Assembly (NCBI GenBank): GCA_031291725.1
Contig: JARLIM010000017.1
Coordinates: forward strand, 143,785 to 207,784
From: Acetobacteraceae bacterium
Lineage (GTDB): Bacteria > Pseudomonadota > Alphaproteobacteria > Acetobacterales > Acetobacteraceae
Length of the DNA: 64,000 bases
Direction: 5' to 3'
How positions within the stretch are numbered: the first letter of the stretch is position 1; every line of letters starts with the position of its first letter. A program made the translations under genes and the position numbers. The notes beneath the pieces were generated by a model. The model was not told the origin of the DNA. It made no database searches and saw only the letters and a program-made list of their open reading frames with translations. Positions 48,405 through 57,472 of the stretch are shown here, one piece after another.

Positions 48405-48543
48405 TTAATTCCAAGGGAGGTAAGAGCGAACCACCGCCGCTGTCAATCGGCGTTTCGTTTGATTTTGCTGGCGACTTCATGCCGCAATGCAACATCGAAT
48501 CCGCATTGACAATTCTGGGCATGGCGGCATTCTGCTCATTATA

Positions 48544-48567
48544 CGAATAAGTGTTCGCAATCCGAAC
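48544..48567. promoter_or_regulatory. Operator, right copy, upstream of the ABC transporter operon
   Basis: Contains GTTCG-CAATC-CGAAC (48553-48567) preceded by CGAATAAGT, the inverted counterpart of the copy at 48381. It ends 15 nt before the GTG of the transporter ATPase gene, so a bound repressor would block that start region. Centre-to-centre distance between the copies is about 172 bp. Confidence 0.7.
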
Positions 48568-48582
48568 TTTTGGGAACGTGCC

Positions 48583-49377
48583 GTGAGTGATGCCATCGAA
48601 GCTGCCCGGCCGCTGATTGCGGCGCAGGCGCTGTGCAAAACCTACATCACCGCGTCCGGTGCGTCGCTGCTCGCGGTGGATCGGGTGGGGCTGTCGATTG
48701 GCGATGGCGAACTTGTCACCATTGTCGGCCCCTCGGGCTGCGGCAAATCGACATTGCTGCGGATGATCGCCGGGCTGGATGAGTACAGCGAAGGCGTGTT
48801 GAAGCTTGACGGCACGCCGATCACCGGTCCGTCGCGCGATGTGGGCGTGGTGTTCCAATCGGCCAATCTGCTGCCCTGGATGAGCGTGCGCGACAATGTG
48901 GCGCTGCCGTTGCGGGTGGGCGGCAAGCACACAGCCGAAACCGGGCGGGTGGATCGTCTGCTGGAGATGACCGGGCTGGGCGAATTCGGCGGGCGCTATC
49001 CGTATGAACTCTCCGGCGGCATGCAGCAGCGCGCCGGCATCTGCCGCGCCCTGGCCCGCGATCCGCGCATTCTGTTGATGGACGAGCCATTCGGCGCCCT
49101 CGATGCGCTCACCCGCGAGCGGATGAATCTCGAACTGCAACGCATCTGGCAGCAGAGCGGCAAGACCATCGTGCTGATCACCCACTCGATCTCCGAGGCG
49201 ATTTTCCTCGGCGACCGGGTGATTGTGATGTCGGCGCGTCCAGGCCGCGTGCTGCGCGACATCGCCGTGCCGATCCCGCGCCCGCGCAGCCTGGACACCA
49301 TCATCGCCCACCCGGCTTACGGCGAGATTGCCCGTGAAATCCGTGGTTTGCTCAATGCAGAAGGAACCGTCGATTGA
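48583..49377 (+). CDS. ABC transporter ATP-binding protein, NitT/TauT (SsuB/TauB) family
   Basis: A 264-residue ATPase. Walker A GPSGCGKST, Q-loop VFQSANLLPWMS, signature LSGGMQQRAGICRAL, Walker B ILLMDEPFGALD and the H-loop THSISEA. The GTG at 48583 is preceded by GGGAA; the longer upstream reading would cross the operator. Family members take up nitrate, sulfonates, taurine, or organic acids such as phthalate. It overlaps the permease gene by 4 nt. Confidence 0.92.
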   Translation: MSDAIEAARPLIAAQALCKTYITASGASLLAVDRVGLSIGDGELVTIVGPSGCGKSTLLRMIAGLDEYSEGVLKLDGTPITGPSRDVGVVFQSANLLPWMSVRDNVALPLRVGGKHTAETGRVDRLLEMTGLGEFGGRYPYELSGGMQQRAGICRALARDPRILLMDEPFGALDALTRERMNLELQRIWQQSGKTIVLITHSISEAIFLGDRVIVMSARPGRVLRDIAVPIPRPRSLDTIIAHPAYGEIAREIRGLLNAEGTVD

Positions 49378-50168
49378 GCGCGCGTCCCCATTCCGGGCCG
49401 AATGGCTCGCTGATCGCAGGCCTCGGCACGTTGGTGCTGCTCGCGGCATGGTTTGCCGCCGTGCGGTTTCTCCATGTGCCCTCCTACATCCTGCCGGCGC
49501 CGGAGGCGGTGGTGCGGGCGCTGTGGTCGGGGCTGGCGGTCAATCCGGCGAGCTCGCTGGGCTATTATCTGCCGCTGTGGAGCACGTTTTCCAATGCGGC
49601 GGTGGGCTTCCTGCTCGGCTGTGGCCTCGGTCTGCTGCTTGGCTCGCTGATGGCCGAGTTCATCACCGTTGAAAAACTAGTGATGCCCTACGCCTTCGCC
49701 CTGCAAAGCCTGCCGAAAGTGGCCATCGCACCGCTGATCGTCATCTGGTTCGGCTTCGGCGATGGCTCGAAAGTGGCGATCTCGGCACTGCTCGCCTTCT
49801 TCCCGATCCTGATCAACAGCTTCACGGGGCTGCGCTCGGTGGAGCCGGAGAAGCTCGATCTCATGCGCTCGCTCTCCGCCAGCCGCCTGGAGACCTATTG
49901 GCTGGTGAAACTGCCGCACGCCGCCCCATTCATCTTCGCCGGCCTGGACATGGCGGTGGTCTATGCGCTGCTCGGGGCGATTGTGGCGGAATTCCTCGGC
50001 GCGCAGCAGGGCATGGGTGTGGTGATCACCCAGGCGCAGGCGGTGACGGATGTGGCGGGTGTGTTTGCCGCACTCGTCATTCTCGGCGTGGTGGGCGTGG
50101 TGCTGCATTCCACCGTGCGGCGGATCGAACATCGCGTGGTCCACTGGGGCCATCGCGGCAAAAAATAA
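49374..50168 (+). CDS. ABC transporter permease, NitT/TauT family
   Basis: A 264-residue membrane protein with about six helices. The EAA-loop signature near residue 160 (VEPEKLDLMRSLSASRLETYWLVKLPHAAPFIFAGL) contacts the ATPase. The start appears to be a TTG overlapping the ATPase stop (TTGA). It works with the ATPase before it and the binding protein after it. Confidence 0.9.
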   Translation: MSARPHSGPNGSLIAGLGTLVLLAAWFAAVRFLHVPSYILPAPEAVVRALWSGLAVNPASSLGYYLPLWSTFSNAAVGFLLGCGLGLLLGSLMAEFITVEKLVMPYAFALQSLPKVAIAPLIVIWFGFGDGSKVAISALLAFFPILINSFTGLRSVEPEKLDLMRSLSASRLETYWLVKLPHAAPFIFAGLDMAVVYALLGAIVAEFLGAQQGMGVVITQAQAVTDVAGVFAALVILGVVGVVLHSTVRRIEHRVVHWGHRGKK

Positions 50169-50181
50169 TCGGAGGCAGATC

Positions 50182-51255
50182 ATGTCCCAGGTCACACGTC
50201 GTCAGATGATGCTCGCAAGTGCCGCGTTCTCCGCCGCCTTCGCGCTTGGCCCACGCACCGCCCGCGCCGATCTGCGCAAACTGAAATTCGGTGTCGGCCT
50301 CAAGGCGATGGGGCCTGCGGTGATCTCCACGCTGATCGGCGAGGGGCTGGGCTACAATGCCGAGGAAGGCTTCTCCATCGCGCCCGCCGCACTCGGCACC
50401 AACGCCAATGTGCAGATCGCCATTGATCGTGGCGACGTCGATATCGGCATCGGCGTGCCCTCTTTCGGCCTGCCGCTGTTGGCCAAGGGTGAGTGGCAGG
50501 GATCGCTGAATTATTACGAATACACCTATCCGTATAAATGGGACGTGGCGGTTGCGCCGGACAGCAAGGTGCGCGCCTATGCCGATCTGAAGGGGTTGCG
50601 CATCGGCGTGTCCGATTTCGGCAGCACCGAATACCCGGTCACCCGCAACATCCTCAAGAATATGGGCATCGACCCGGATGCCGATGTGAAGTGGATCGCG
50701 GTGGGCAATGGCGTGCAATCCGGCGTGGCGTTGCAGCGCGGGGCGATCGATGCGCTGGCCTATTACGATACCGGGTTTGGCCAGATCGAAGGCGCAAACA
50801 TCGCCTTCCGCATCCTGCCGCGCCCGGCCAATCTGCCGATGATCGGCGGCCAGTTCCTGACGGCACGCAAGCCGTTCCTGGCGGAAAACCGGGCATTGGC
50901 CGTGGGCCTGGGGCGCTCGGTGGCCAAGGCGTCCACCTTCCTGCTGGCAAGCCCGGAGGCCGGGGCGAAAGTGTTCCTCAAGCTCTACCCCGAAACCGCT
51001 CCGCGCGGCTCCTCGGCGGCGGAAGCGGTGAAGGCGGTGCTGATGGCCTCCGCGCGGCGCATTCAATTGTTCAAGCCGCCTTATGCCGGGGCGAAGATGG
51101 GGCAGATCAACGGGGATGAATTCGTGCAGGAAGCCCGGATGTTCGACTACAAGATCGGCGATCTGTCCGGCTACTTCACCAATGATCTGATCGACGACAT
51201 CAACACATTCGACGCGGCCAAGATCGCCGCCGATGCGCGTGCCTATGCCGGGTGA
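50182..51255 (+). CDS. ABC transporter substrate-binding protein, NitT/TauT family
   Basis: A 357-residue periplasmic protein with a Tat-like signal (TRRQMMLASAAFSAAFALG, then PRTARA). The mature two-lobe NMT1/THI5-like fold shows typical segments (AIDRGDVDIGIGVPSFGLPLLAKG, LKGLRIGVSDFGSTEYP). GGAGG lies 7 nt before the ATG at 50182. The ligand is not evident; the co-regulated catabolic genes suggest a four-carbon acid sugar or a related acid. Confidence 0.88.
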   Translation: MSQVTRRQMMLASAAFSAAFALGPRTARADLRKLKFGVGLKAMGPAVISTLIGEGLGYNAEEGFSIAPAALGTNANVQIAIDRGDVDIGIGVPSFGLPLLAKGEWQGSLNYYEYTYPYKWDVAVAPDSKVRAYADLKGLRIGVSDFGSTEYPVTRNILKNMGIDPDADVKWIAVGNGVQSGVALQRGAIDALAYYDTGFGQIEGANIAFRILPRPANLPMIGGQFLTARKPFLAENRALAVGLGRSVAKASTFLLASPEAGAKVFLKLYPETAPRGSSAAEAVKAVLMASARRIQLFKPPYAGAKMGQINGDEFVQEARMFDYKIGDLSGYFTNDLIDDINTFDAAKIAADARAYAG

Positions 51256-51925
51256 ATCCCGCCATGTTCTGGTGACGGGGGCGAGTTCCGGTATCGGGCT
51301 CGCCATCGTCCGCCACCTTGCCGCCGAAGGCTGGCGCGTGACCGGGCTGGCGCGGCGGGCGGTGAAGGCGGACGGTGTGGCGTCGGCGCAGGTGGATTTG
51401 ACCGATATGCCCGCCGCCCTGTCCAGCATCGCGTCCCTCGGCCGGATCGACGCCTTCGTGCATGCGGCAGGCTTCCTGCGTTCGGGCGATCTCGGCAATC
51501 TCGACCCCGCCGATCTGGCGGCGATGTGGCAATTGCATGTGGCTGTGCCCGAGGCGCTGGTGAACCGGATCGCGCCCAGGATGCAGGCGGGTGGGCGGAT
51601 CGTGTTGATCGGCAGCCGCACCAGTTCCGGACAGGCGGGCAAAAGCCAATATGCGGCGACGAAGGCGGCGATGCTGGGGATGGCGCGGTCTTGGGCGATG
51701 GAGTTGGCGGGGCGGGGCATCACCGTCAATGTCGTCGCCCCCGGCGCCACCGACACGCCGATGCTGACAGACCCATCACGCGGCACCGCCAAACCGAAAC
51801 CGCCGCCGATCGGACGGTTGGTCAGACCCGAGGAGGTGGCCGGATTGACGGCTTATTTGCTGTCTCCGCTTGCGGCTTCCATCACCGGCCAGCAGATCAA
51901 CATCTGCGGCGGCGCATCGCTTTAG
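51245..51925 (+). CDS. Short-chain dehydrogenase/reductase
   Basis: A 226-residue classical SDR. Cofactor motif TGASSGIG near residue 10, HAAGFL, catalytic Ser in LIGSRTSS and YAATK (Tyr-x3-Lys), and the C-terminal SITGQQINICGGASL. The ATG at 51245 overlaps the binding-protein stop by 11 nt; an ATG or GTG slightly upstream is possible. It probably oxidises the hydroxyl of the imported substrate. Confidence 0.9.
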   Translation: MPGESRHVLVTGASSGIGLAIVRHLAAEGWRVTGLARRAVKADGVASAQVDLTDMPAALSSIASLGRIDAFVHAAGFLRSGDLGNLDPADLAAMWQLHVAVPEALVNRIAPRMQAGGRIVLIGSRTSSGQAGKSQYAATKAAMLGMARSWAMELAGRGITVNVVAPGATDTPMLTDPSRGTAKPKPPPIGRLVRPEEVAGLTAYLLSPLAASITGQQINICGGASL

Positions 51926-51934
51926 GCAGGACTC

Positions 51935-52741
51935 ATGGCGCAGGACGACAATCCCAAGAATATCGTGCAATCGGTGGCCAAGGTGTTCGCCGTGCTGCGC
52001 GCGTTTGACACCACCTTGCCGGAGCTGACGATCAGCGACGTCGCCGCCCGCGCGGGGATGGATCGGGGCACGTCGTTCCGGCTGGTCAATACGCTGAGCC
52101 AACTCGGCTATCTGGCCAGCGTGCCGCACAGCAAGCGGTATCGGCTGACGCTGAAATGTCTTGAACTCGGCTACACCGCGCTCGCCCGCGCCGATCTGAA
52201 AATGCTCGCGCGGCCGTTGCTGGCCGAACTCGCCCCCGATCTGGTCGATGCCGCCTCGCTCGGCATGCTCGACGATACGGACGTGGTGTATGTCGAGCGG
52301 GTGCAGTCGGATTTGAAGATCAATCTCGACCGCCGCACCGGCTCGCGCACCGGGGCGTATGGGGCGGCGCTCGGTCACGCCATGTTGGCGCATCTGCCGG
52401 TGGAGAAGGCCGAGGACGTGCTGCGGCGCTCCAACCGTGTTCGGCTGTCGGAACGCACGCTGACGGATCTGGACGAGTTGATGAACCGCTTGGCACTGGT
52501 GCGCAAACGCGGATACGCGGTCTCGGATGGTGAGAACGCCTACGGCCTGCGCACCGTCGCCGCTGCCGTGCTCGATGCGGATGGGCTGCCGGTGGCGGGG
52601 GTGAGTGCGACGAGCACGGTGGACCGGATGACTCTGGACGACTTCATCCGCATCGTCGCCCCGCGCGTGCAGGCAATTGCCGCCGACCTCTCGCGCGCCG
52701 TCTCGTTGTCGTTTGGCGCCGTGGCGCAGGCGCGGATGTGA
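51935..52741 (+). CDS. IclR-family transcriptional regulator
   Basis: A 268-residue regulator with an N-terminal winged helix (LPELTISDVAARAGMDRGTSFRLVNTLSQLGYL) and an IclR effector domain (VVYVERVQSDLKINLDRRTGSRTGAYGAALGHAMLA). It lies inside the transporter operon and is the obvious candidate to bind the two GTTCG-N5-CGAAC operators in the divergent promoter region, controlling both operons. Confidence 0.92.
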   Translation: MAQDDNPKNIVQSVAKVFAVLRAFDTTLPELTISDVAARAGMDRGTSFRLVNTLSQLGYLASVPHSKRYRLTLKCLELGYTALARADLKMLARPLLAELAPDLVDAASLGMLDDTDVVYVERVQSDLKINLDRRTGSRTGAYGAALGHAMLAHLPVEKAEDVLRRSNRVRLSERTLTDLDELMNRLALVRKRGYAVSDGENAYGLRTVAAAVLDADGLPVAGVSATSTVDRMTLDDFIRIVAPRVQAIAADLSRAVSLSFGAVAQARM

Positions 52742-52752
52742 GGAACCCCATC

Positions 52753-53892
52753 ATGACCGATTTCCCGCAAGACGGCGTGCTGCGCCCGCACGCCACCGAA
52801 GCTGACCGCCAGGATGCGTGGCTGCCTTCGCCCTGCGTGCAAAACCATGCGGCCAACCTGATCGAACTGCGCAATGGCGACATCGCCTGCGTCTGGTTCG
52901 GCGGCACGCAGGAGGGCATTCCCGACATCTCGCCCTATTTCGCGCGGCTGAAAAAGGGCAGCGATACGTGGTCGGAGCCGGTGCGGTTGTCGGACGATAT
53001 GAGCCGCTCCGAACAAAACCCGATCCTGACCTATGGGCCGGATGGCAAATTGTGGCTGATCTTCACCGCGCAGATTTCCGGCAATCAGGAAACCGCCCTG
53101 GTGCGCTGTCGCACGTCCGACGATGAGGGCGAAAGCTGGTCGCCGGTGCGCACATTGATCGACGCGCCGGGCACCTTCGTGCGCCAGCCGCCGCTGCTGC
53201 GCGCGAACGGCGATTGGCTGCTGCCGGTGTTCCTCTGCCGCACCACGCCCGGCACGAAATGGACGGGTGAGCAGGATGTGAGCGAAGTGCGCATCTCGCG
53301 CGACGGCGGCCAAAGTTGGTCGCGCCATCCGGTGCCGGAGAGCACGGGCTGCGTGCATATGAGCATCGTGGAGGGCGAGCATGGGCTGACGGCCTTGTTC
53401 CGCAGCCGCTGGGCCGACAACGTTTATCTCAGCCGCTCAACCGATGGTGGCCATAACTGGTCGGTGCCGGTTGCCACCAGCCTGCCGAACAACAATTCCT
53501 CGGTTCAGGCCGTGCGCCTGCGCGCCGGTGGGCTGGCGCTGATTCACAATTATTCGAGCATGCTGGACGCCACCGAGCGCCGTTTGTCGTTGTATGACGA
53601 TCTGGAAGATGACGGATCGGCTGCCGTGGCAGCGCCCGTGGAAGGCCGTTCAGCGTTCTGGGGCGCGCCGCGTGCGCCGATGACGTTGTCGGTGTCATAT
53701 GATGACGGCCAAAGCTGGCGTGCGCGGCGGGATTTGGAGGTGGGGGACGGCTATTGCCTGACCAACAATTCGCGCGACCACCTGAATCGCGAGCTGTCCT
53801 ATCCCAGCATCGTCGAAGCCTCCGACGGCCAGCTTCACATCGCGTTCACCTATTTCCGCCAAGCGATCAAGCATGTCCGGTTGCGGCAGTGA
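52753..53892 (+). CDS. BNR/Asp-box repeat (sialidase-fold) protein, cytoplasmic
   Basis: A 379-residue six-bladed propeller protein with at least four Asp-box repeats: SDDEGESW, SRDGGQSW, STDGGHNW and SYDDGQSW. There is no signal peptide. The typical Arg-triad of true sialidases is not obvious, so the protein may be another hydrolase or lyase of this fold. GAGG lies before the ATG at 52753. It is last in the operon with transporter, SDR and IclR genes. The following 190 nt (53893-54083) show no gene. Confidence 0.85.
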   Translation: MTDFPQDGVLRPHATEADRQDAWLPSPCVQNHAANLIELRNGDIACVWFGGTQEGIPDISPYFARLKKGSDTWSEPVRLSDDMSRSEQNPILTYGPDGKLWLIFTAQISGNQETALVRCRTSDDEGESWSPVRTLIDAPGTFVRQPPLLRANGDWLLPVFLCRTTPGTKWTGEQDVSEVRISRDGGQSWSRHPVPESTGCVHMSIVEGEHGLTALFRSRWADNVYLSRSTDGGHNWSVPVATSLPNNNSSVQAVRLRAGGLALIHNYSSMLDATERRLSLYDDLEDDGSAAVAAPVEGRSAFWGAPRAPMTLSVSYDDGQSWRARRDLEVGDGYCLTNNSRDHLNRELSYPSIVEASDGQLHIAFTYFRQAIKHVRLRQ

Positions 53893-54083
53893 ATATTTTC
53901 GATAGCACGTCGCTGAAACCACAAGAACTCCGCTGAAAACCAGATAATTCCCTTGAAAATTGCGGCGGTCTGGTATTCTGGCCAATTGCATCGTGGCAAC
54001 GCGATATCAAGCGTCGCACGCAGCGGTTCAGCGCCGGCCGGGCTGTGGGCGGATCAAGATGTTCGGCCAAGGATGCGATGACA

Positions 54084-55409
54084 TCACGGTTGCAGCGCAC
54101 ACGCGCGATGCGATGTCGCCACTTCCTGCGCGCACATGGGCGCGTGTGAGGTGTTGTCCGGCAGATCAAGCATTGCCAGCGCCGCTTCGCTTCCCTGTAG
54201 AATTTCCACCAGCCGGGCCAGATCGACGCGGCGGGCCTGCGGGGCAAGGGTGGGCAGAGATTTCGCGCAATCGGCCACTTGCTGCTCAAGCTGCGTCATG
54301 CCGCTTGCCTGCCGCTCCATCGCCGCCAATGTGCGCAGAGTGCGCGCGGCGGCTTCCATGGCCAGAAGCGCATCGGCCTGCGGGGTCTGGTCCAGTTGGA
54401 ATAAGCCAGGGAGCAGGTGGCTGGAGAGTTCGAATGTGAACCGGCTGCGGCAATGTGCGGTCAACGCGCGGCGTAATGCCATCACCCGTGGCTTGCGGCT
54501 GGGCCGCCCAGCGGGGCCGGGCTGTTCCAGTGTGTCGAGCAATGCGGCCAGACGTTGCACATCGGCGAGTGCGGGGGCGGCGTTCGGGTGGCTAAAATTC
54601 TCCTCGGCCTGATCGAGCGCGGCATCGATGGCGGCGTCTGCGGCCAGACGCGGCGTGGTGCTGTCGCTGCTGCGGGCGAGGTCGCCTGCGGCGATCAGGG
54701 CGATCTCGCTATCCGGCAACCGGTCCAGACAGACACAGAGCAGCAGCCCAAGACATGCTTTGCTCAGAGCGGCATCCCCGGCTTCCGGCAAAGCGGCAAT
54801 TGCGGCGAGCGCCCGGTTAAGGCTCTGCCGGATGGCGCGCGCGGCAAAATCTTCGGCACTGCCGCGTTGCAGCAGTTCCTCGATGGTCACCGCCTCGCCC
54901 AGCAGGATGGCCAGCGGGCGTGCGATGGCGGTGAAATCGGCGAGACCCAGCCCGGTCATGCTCGGCCATTCTGGCGGCATCTGCGCGTGTGCCAGAATGG
55001 CCGCTGCGCGTGGCCAGAGTGTACGGCCATGACGCAAAATCGCCTCCGAATCGTCGGACATCGTGCCGTCGACTTGATTGGCCAGGGTCGCGTAATCCTG
55101 TCCCATCGCCTGACGCACCAACAAGGTGAGGCAGGTGAGCGCATGGCGCGGCACGGCGACCATACCGCGACGCCAACTGGTGGCCGGGACGATCACACGG
55201 TCCGCCGGCACGAAGATCAGCCGCCCGACATGCAGCCGCCGTGCCGGCCGCAAGCGCAACAGCCGACCGCGCAATGGGGCGATGATGGCATCGGTGGGGC
55301 CGCGCCTGGGCAGGGAATCGACGAGGGCGACGATCTCGCGCAACTGGGCATCCTCGGCGTGCGCCAGATGGTGTTGCAGGGTCATGATAGCAGCGCTTGG
55401 GTCGCTCAT
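54084..55409 (-). CDS. Conserved-looking hypothetical protein, partner of the upstream unknown gene
   Basis: A 441-residue protein that I do not recognise. It is Ala/Leu-rich and largely helical, with one hydrophobic segment (ALSKACLGLLLCVCLD) too ambiguous to call a membrane helix and no signal peptide. A small beta-rich patch near residues 45-85 (RGRLLRLRPARRLHVGRLIFVPADRVIVPA) resembles a short barrel. The codon usage fits the host and the gene starts 6 nt after the stop of the upstream unknown gene, so the two form one operon. The function is unknown. Confidence 0.7.
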   Translation of the reverse strand: MSDPSAAIMTLQHHLAHAEDAQLREIVALVDSLPRRGPTDAIIAPLRGRLLRLRPARRLHVGRLIFVPADRVIVPATSWRRGMVAVPRHALTCLTLLVRQAMGQDYATLANQVDGTMSDDSEAILRHGRTLWPRAAAILAHAQMPPEWPSMTGLGLADFTAIARPLAILLGEAVTIEELLQRGSAEDFAARAIRQSLNRALAAIAALPEAGDAALSKACLGLLLCVCLDRLPDSEIALIAAGDLARSSDSTTPRLAADAAIDAALDQAEENFSHPNAAPALADVQRLAALLDTLEQPGPAGRPSRKPRVMALRRALTAHCRSRFTFELSSHLLPGLFQLDQTPQADALLAMEAAARTLRTLAAMERQASGMTQLEQQVADCAKSLPTLAPQARRVDLARLVEILQGSEAALAMLDLPDNTSHAPMCAQEVATSHRACALQP

Positions 55410-55415
55410 CTTGCG

Positions 55416-56576
55416 TTACACCGCCACCATGCGCAGGCGTTCCTGAAGGGCCATCTGCTCCACCGGGAGGCCGCGCGCACGGAAAATCGACGTGGAGACG
55501 GTGCGGTCGAGCTGCCCGACCGTGCCTGTTGGCAGGCCAAGCCAGCTTTCTGCCTCATCGGGTAAAAGCGGCAGACTTTGGGCGATGTCCTGCACGGCGG
55601 CGCTGCGCGGGAACAGCAAGGGGGAGGCGAGCCAGATGCGGACGATGTTTTCCCAGCCATCGAGCAGCCAGAATACCCGGTCGAGTCGCGCCATGACCTC
55701 CGCCTCCGTCTCGACGATGCTGCGCAAGGCGGCCACCGGGTCGGCGAGCAAAGCGCGGGCCTGGGTGAGCAAGGAATTGGCGATACGCACCACCAGCTCG
55801 GCCGCGCGGGCAGCGTGGACGGCGTTGCGGAGTTCAGCGGCGGGACAGGTGCCGTCATGTCCGGATTCGGTTTGCGCCCAGGCGATCAAATCCTGACAGA
55901 GCTGTTGCATCGTCACCACCAGACGTGGCAGTCGCGCCGCGGCGGGTTGCGCGCCTTCCCCGATTTCGGCGAATAGTCCGGCCATGCGGTCAAGAGCGTC
56001 AAACAGATGTTGCGCTGGTTGCTGCAACCGCCCGGCCAGCACCGTCAAGGCGGCGAAACCGCGCTGCTCGATGTTTTCAGGCGTGTCTGCCACCAGGGGG
56101 GTGCGGTGATTCTCCGGCCCTTCGATCCGTTCGGTCACGCTGGTGAGCAAGCGGAACCGTGTTGCGAGCAGGGCGCTGCGGGCGGCCTGAGTGGTGTCGG
56201 CAGCGGCCTGGGCGGCGAGTGGGCCTGCGAAGCCTTGGAGGGCGACGTCTGTCACCGCCCTTGCCAGCTTTTGGGGTGACAGCCGACCATCTCCCTGTGC
56301 GACCAAGGTGGTTAAGGTGCGACCGAGGACAACATCATGCAGCGAGGGGCGCCCCAGCACGCCCACCGTATCCCACGGCAGGATATAGACACCCCGCCCA
56401 CCGGACGGATTGGGAACGATCACCTCCAGCCCCGCACCGGTTGGCGATTCGGGGGGCTGTCGCAAGCGTGCGCCGAGCAACAGGCGCGTGGTGAACGGTG
56501 GCGCCACCCCACGCTCACGGAAGCTGCGTGGCCGATAGCTCTGAAACAGCGGTAGTTTGATTTGCACCTGCGTCAC
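55416..56576 (-). CDS. Hypothetical protein, first gene of an unknown two-gene operon
   Basis: A 386-residue protein that I do not recognise. The N-terminal 120 residues look beta-rich (LEVIVPNPSGGRGVYILPWD) and the rest is helical with an acidic, Trp-containing middle (DRVFWLLDGWENIVRIWLASP). No signal peptide, membrane helix or catalytic motif is seen. It shares helical, Ala-rich character with its downstream partner, suggesting that the two act together. The function is unknown. Confidence 0.7.
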   Translation of the reverse strand: MTQVQIKLPLFQSYRPRSFRERGVAPPFTTRLLLGARLRQPPESPTGAGLEVIVPNPSGGRGVYILPWDTVGVLGRPSLHDVVLGRTLTTLVAQGDGRLSPQKLARAVTDVALQGFAGPLAAQAAADTTQAARSALLATRFRLLTSVTERIEGPENHRTPLVADTPENIEQRGFAALTVLAGRLQQPAQHLFDALDRMAGLFAEIGEGAQPAAARLPRLVVTMQQLCQDLIAWAQTESGHDGTCPAAELRNAVHAARAAELVVRIANSLLTQARALLADPVAALRSIVETEAEVMARLDRVFWLLDGWENIVRIWLASPLLFPRSAAVQDIAQSLPLLPDEAESWLGLPTGTVGQLDRTVSTSIFRARGLPVEQMALQERLRMVAV

Positions 56577-56654
56577 AGCCAGCCCCCCGCAATGAGGTGC
56601 TCAGACTAGCGGCGGCAGGGTTAACAAACCGTTAGCGGATTCACCCCGCCGCCA

Positions 56655-57446
56655 TCACCGCGCCTGCCAGACAGGTTTGCGCTTGGCCTTGAACGCCTGC
56701 ACGGCGTTGCGGAAATCCTCGGTCAGCGCGAAATCGCTCACCGAATCCTCCTCTGCCTGGGTCAACGGCAATGGGCCGCGCAGTTTTTGGATGGCGCGTT
56801 TGTGGAAGCGGGCGGAGAGCGGCGCACCGTCGGCGATGCGCAGGGCCAGCGCCATTGCCTCGGCCTGCACCTGGGCATCCGGCACCAGACGCGACAACAG
56901 GCCTTTCTCATACGCCTCGCGCCCGTTGAAAATGCGGCCTTCGATGAAGATTTCGGAAGCAACCCCGGTGCCGACCAGCTGGATCACCGGATCCATTTCG
57001 GCATAGGAATACCACAGGCTGAGTTTGCGCGCCGTAACGCCGAAGCGGATGCTGTCCCCGCCGACGCGGAAATCGCACATTGTGGTGATGCCCGCCCCGC
57101 CACCCATGCACACGCCCTCAATGGCGGCGATCACCGGGTGTTGGCAGCGGCGGATGGATTGCATGCCGCGATTGAAGATGCGGGCATAGACGGCCTCACT
57201 GTCCGGCGAGCCGCGTTCGGTTTCGAAAGCCTTGATGTCGGCACCGGCGGAGAAGGCAGCGGCAGTGGCACCGCGGATGATGACGCAGCGCAGATCCTCC
57301 TGCGCCGAAATCGCCTCCATCGTGTCGGCCAAACCATCCCACATGCCCAGATCGAAGGCGTTCATCGCCTCCTGGCGGTCGATGGTGACGATGGCGATCT
57401 GGCCTTCAACCGAGATCGGCAGGTTCGGGTGCTGGGTGGTGAGCAT
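56655..57446 (-). CDS. Enoyl-CoA hydratase/isomerase (crotonase) family protein lacking the usual catalytic glutamates
   Basis: A 263-residue crotonase-fold protein. The CoA/oxyanion-hole segment AFSAGADIKAF and IEGVCMGGGAGI are present. In ordinary hydratases the sequence after the second oxyanion glycine is GGGxEL and a second Glu lies about 20 residues on (PE); here the positions read GGGAGI (115-120) and VTARKLSL. GGAGGA precedes the ATG at 57446. It may catalyse another crotonase-type reaction. It precedes no obvious pathway partner. Confidence 0.85.
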   Translation of the reverse strand: MLTTQHPNLPISVEGQIAIVTIDRQEAMNAFDLGMWDGLADTMEAISAQEDLRCVIIRGATAAAFSAGADIKAFETERGSPDSEAVYARIFNRGMQSIRRCQHPVIAAIEGVCMGGGAGITTMCDFRVGGDSIRFGVTARKLSLWYSYAEMDPVIQLVGTGVASEIFIEGRIFNGREAYEKGLLSRLVPDAQVQAEAMALALRIADGAPLSARFHKRAIQKLRGPLPLTQAEEDSVSDFALTEDFRNAVQAFKAKRKPVWQAR

Positions 57447-57472
57447 GATTCCTCCAATGGGGCGGCAAACTG

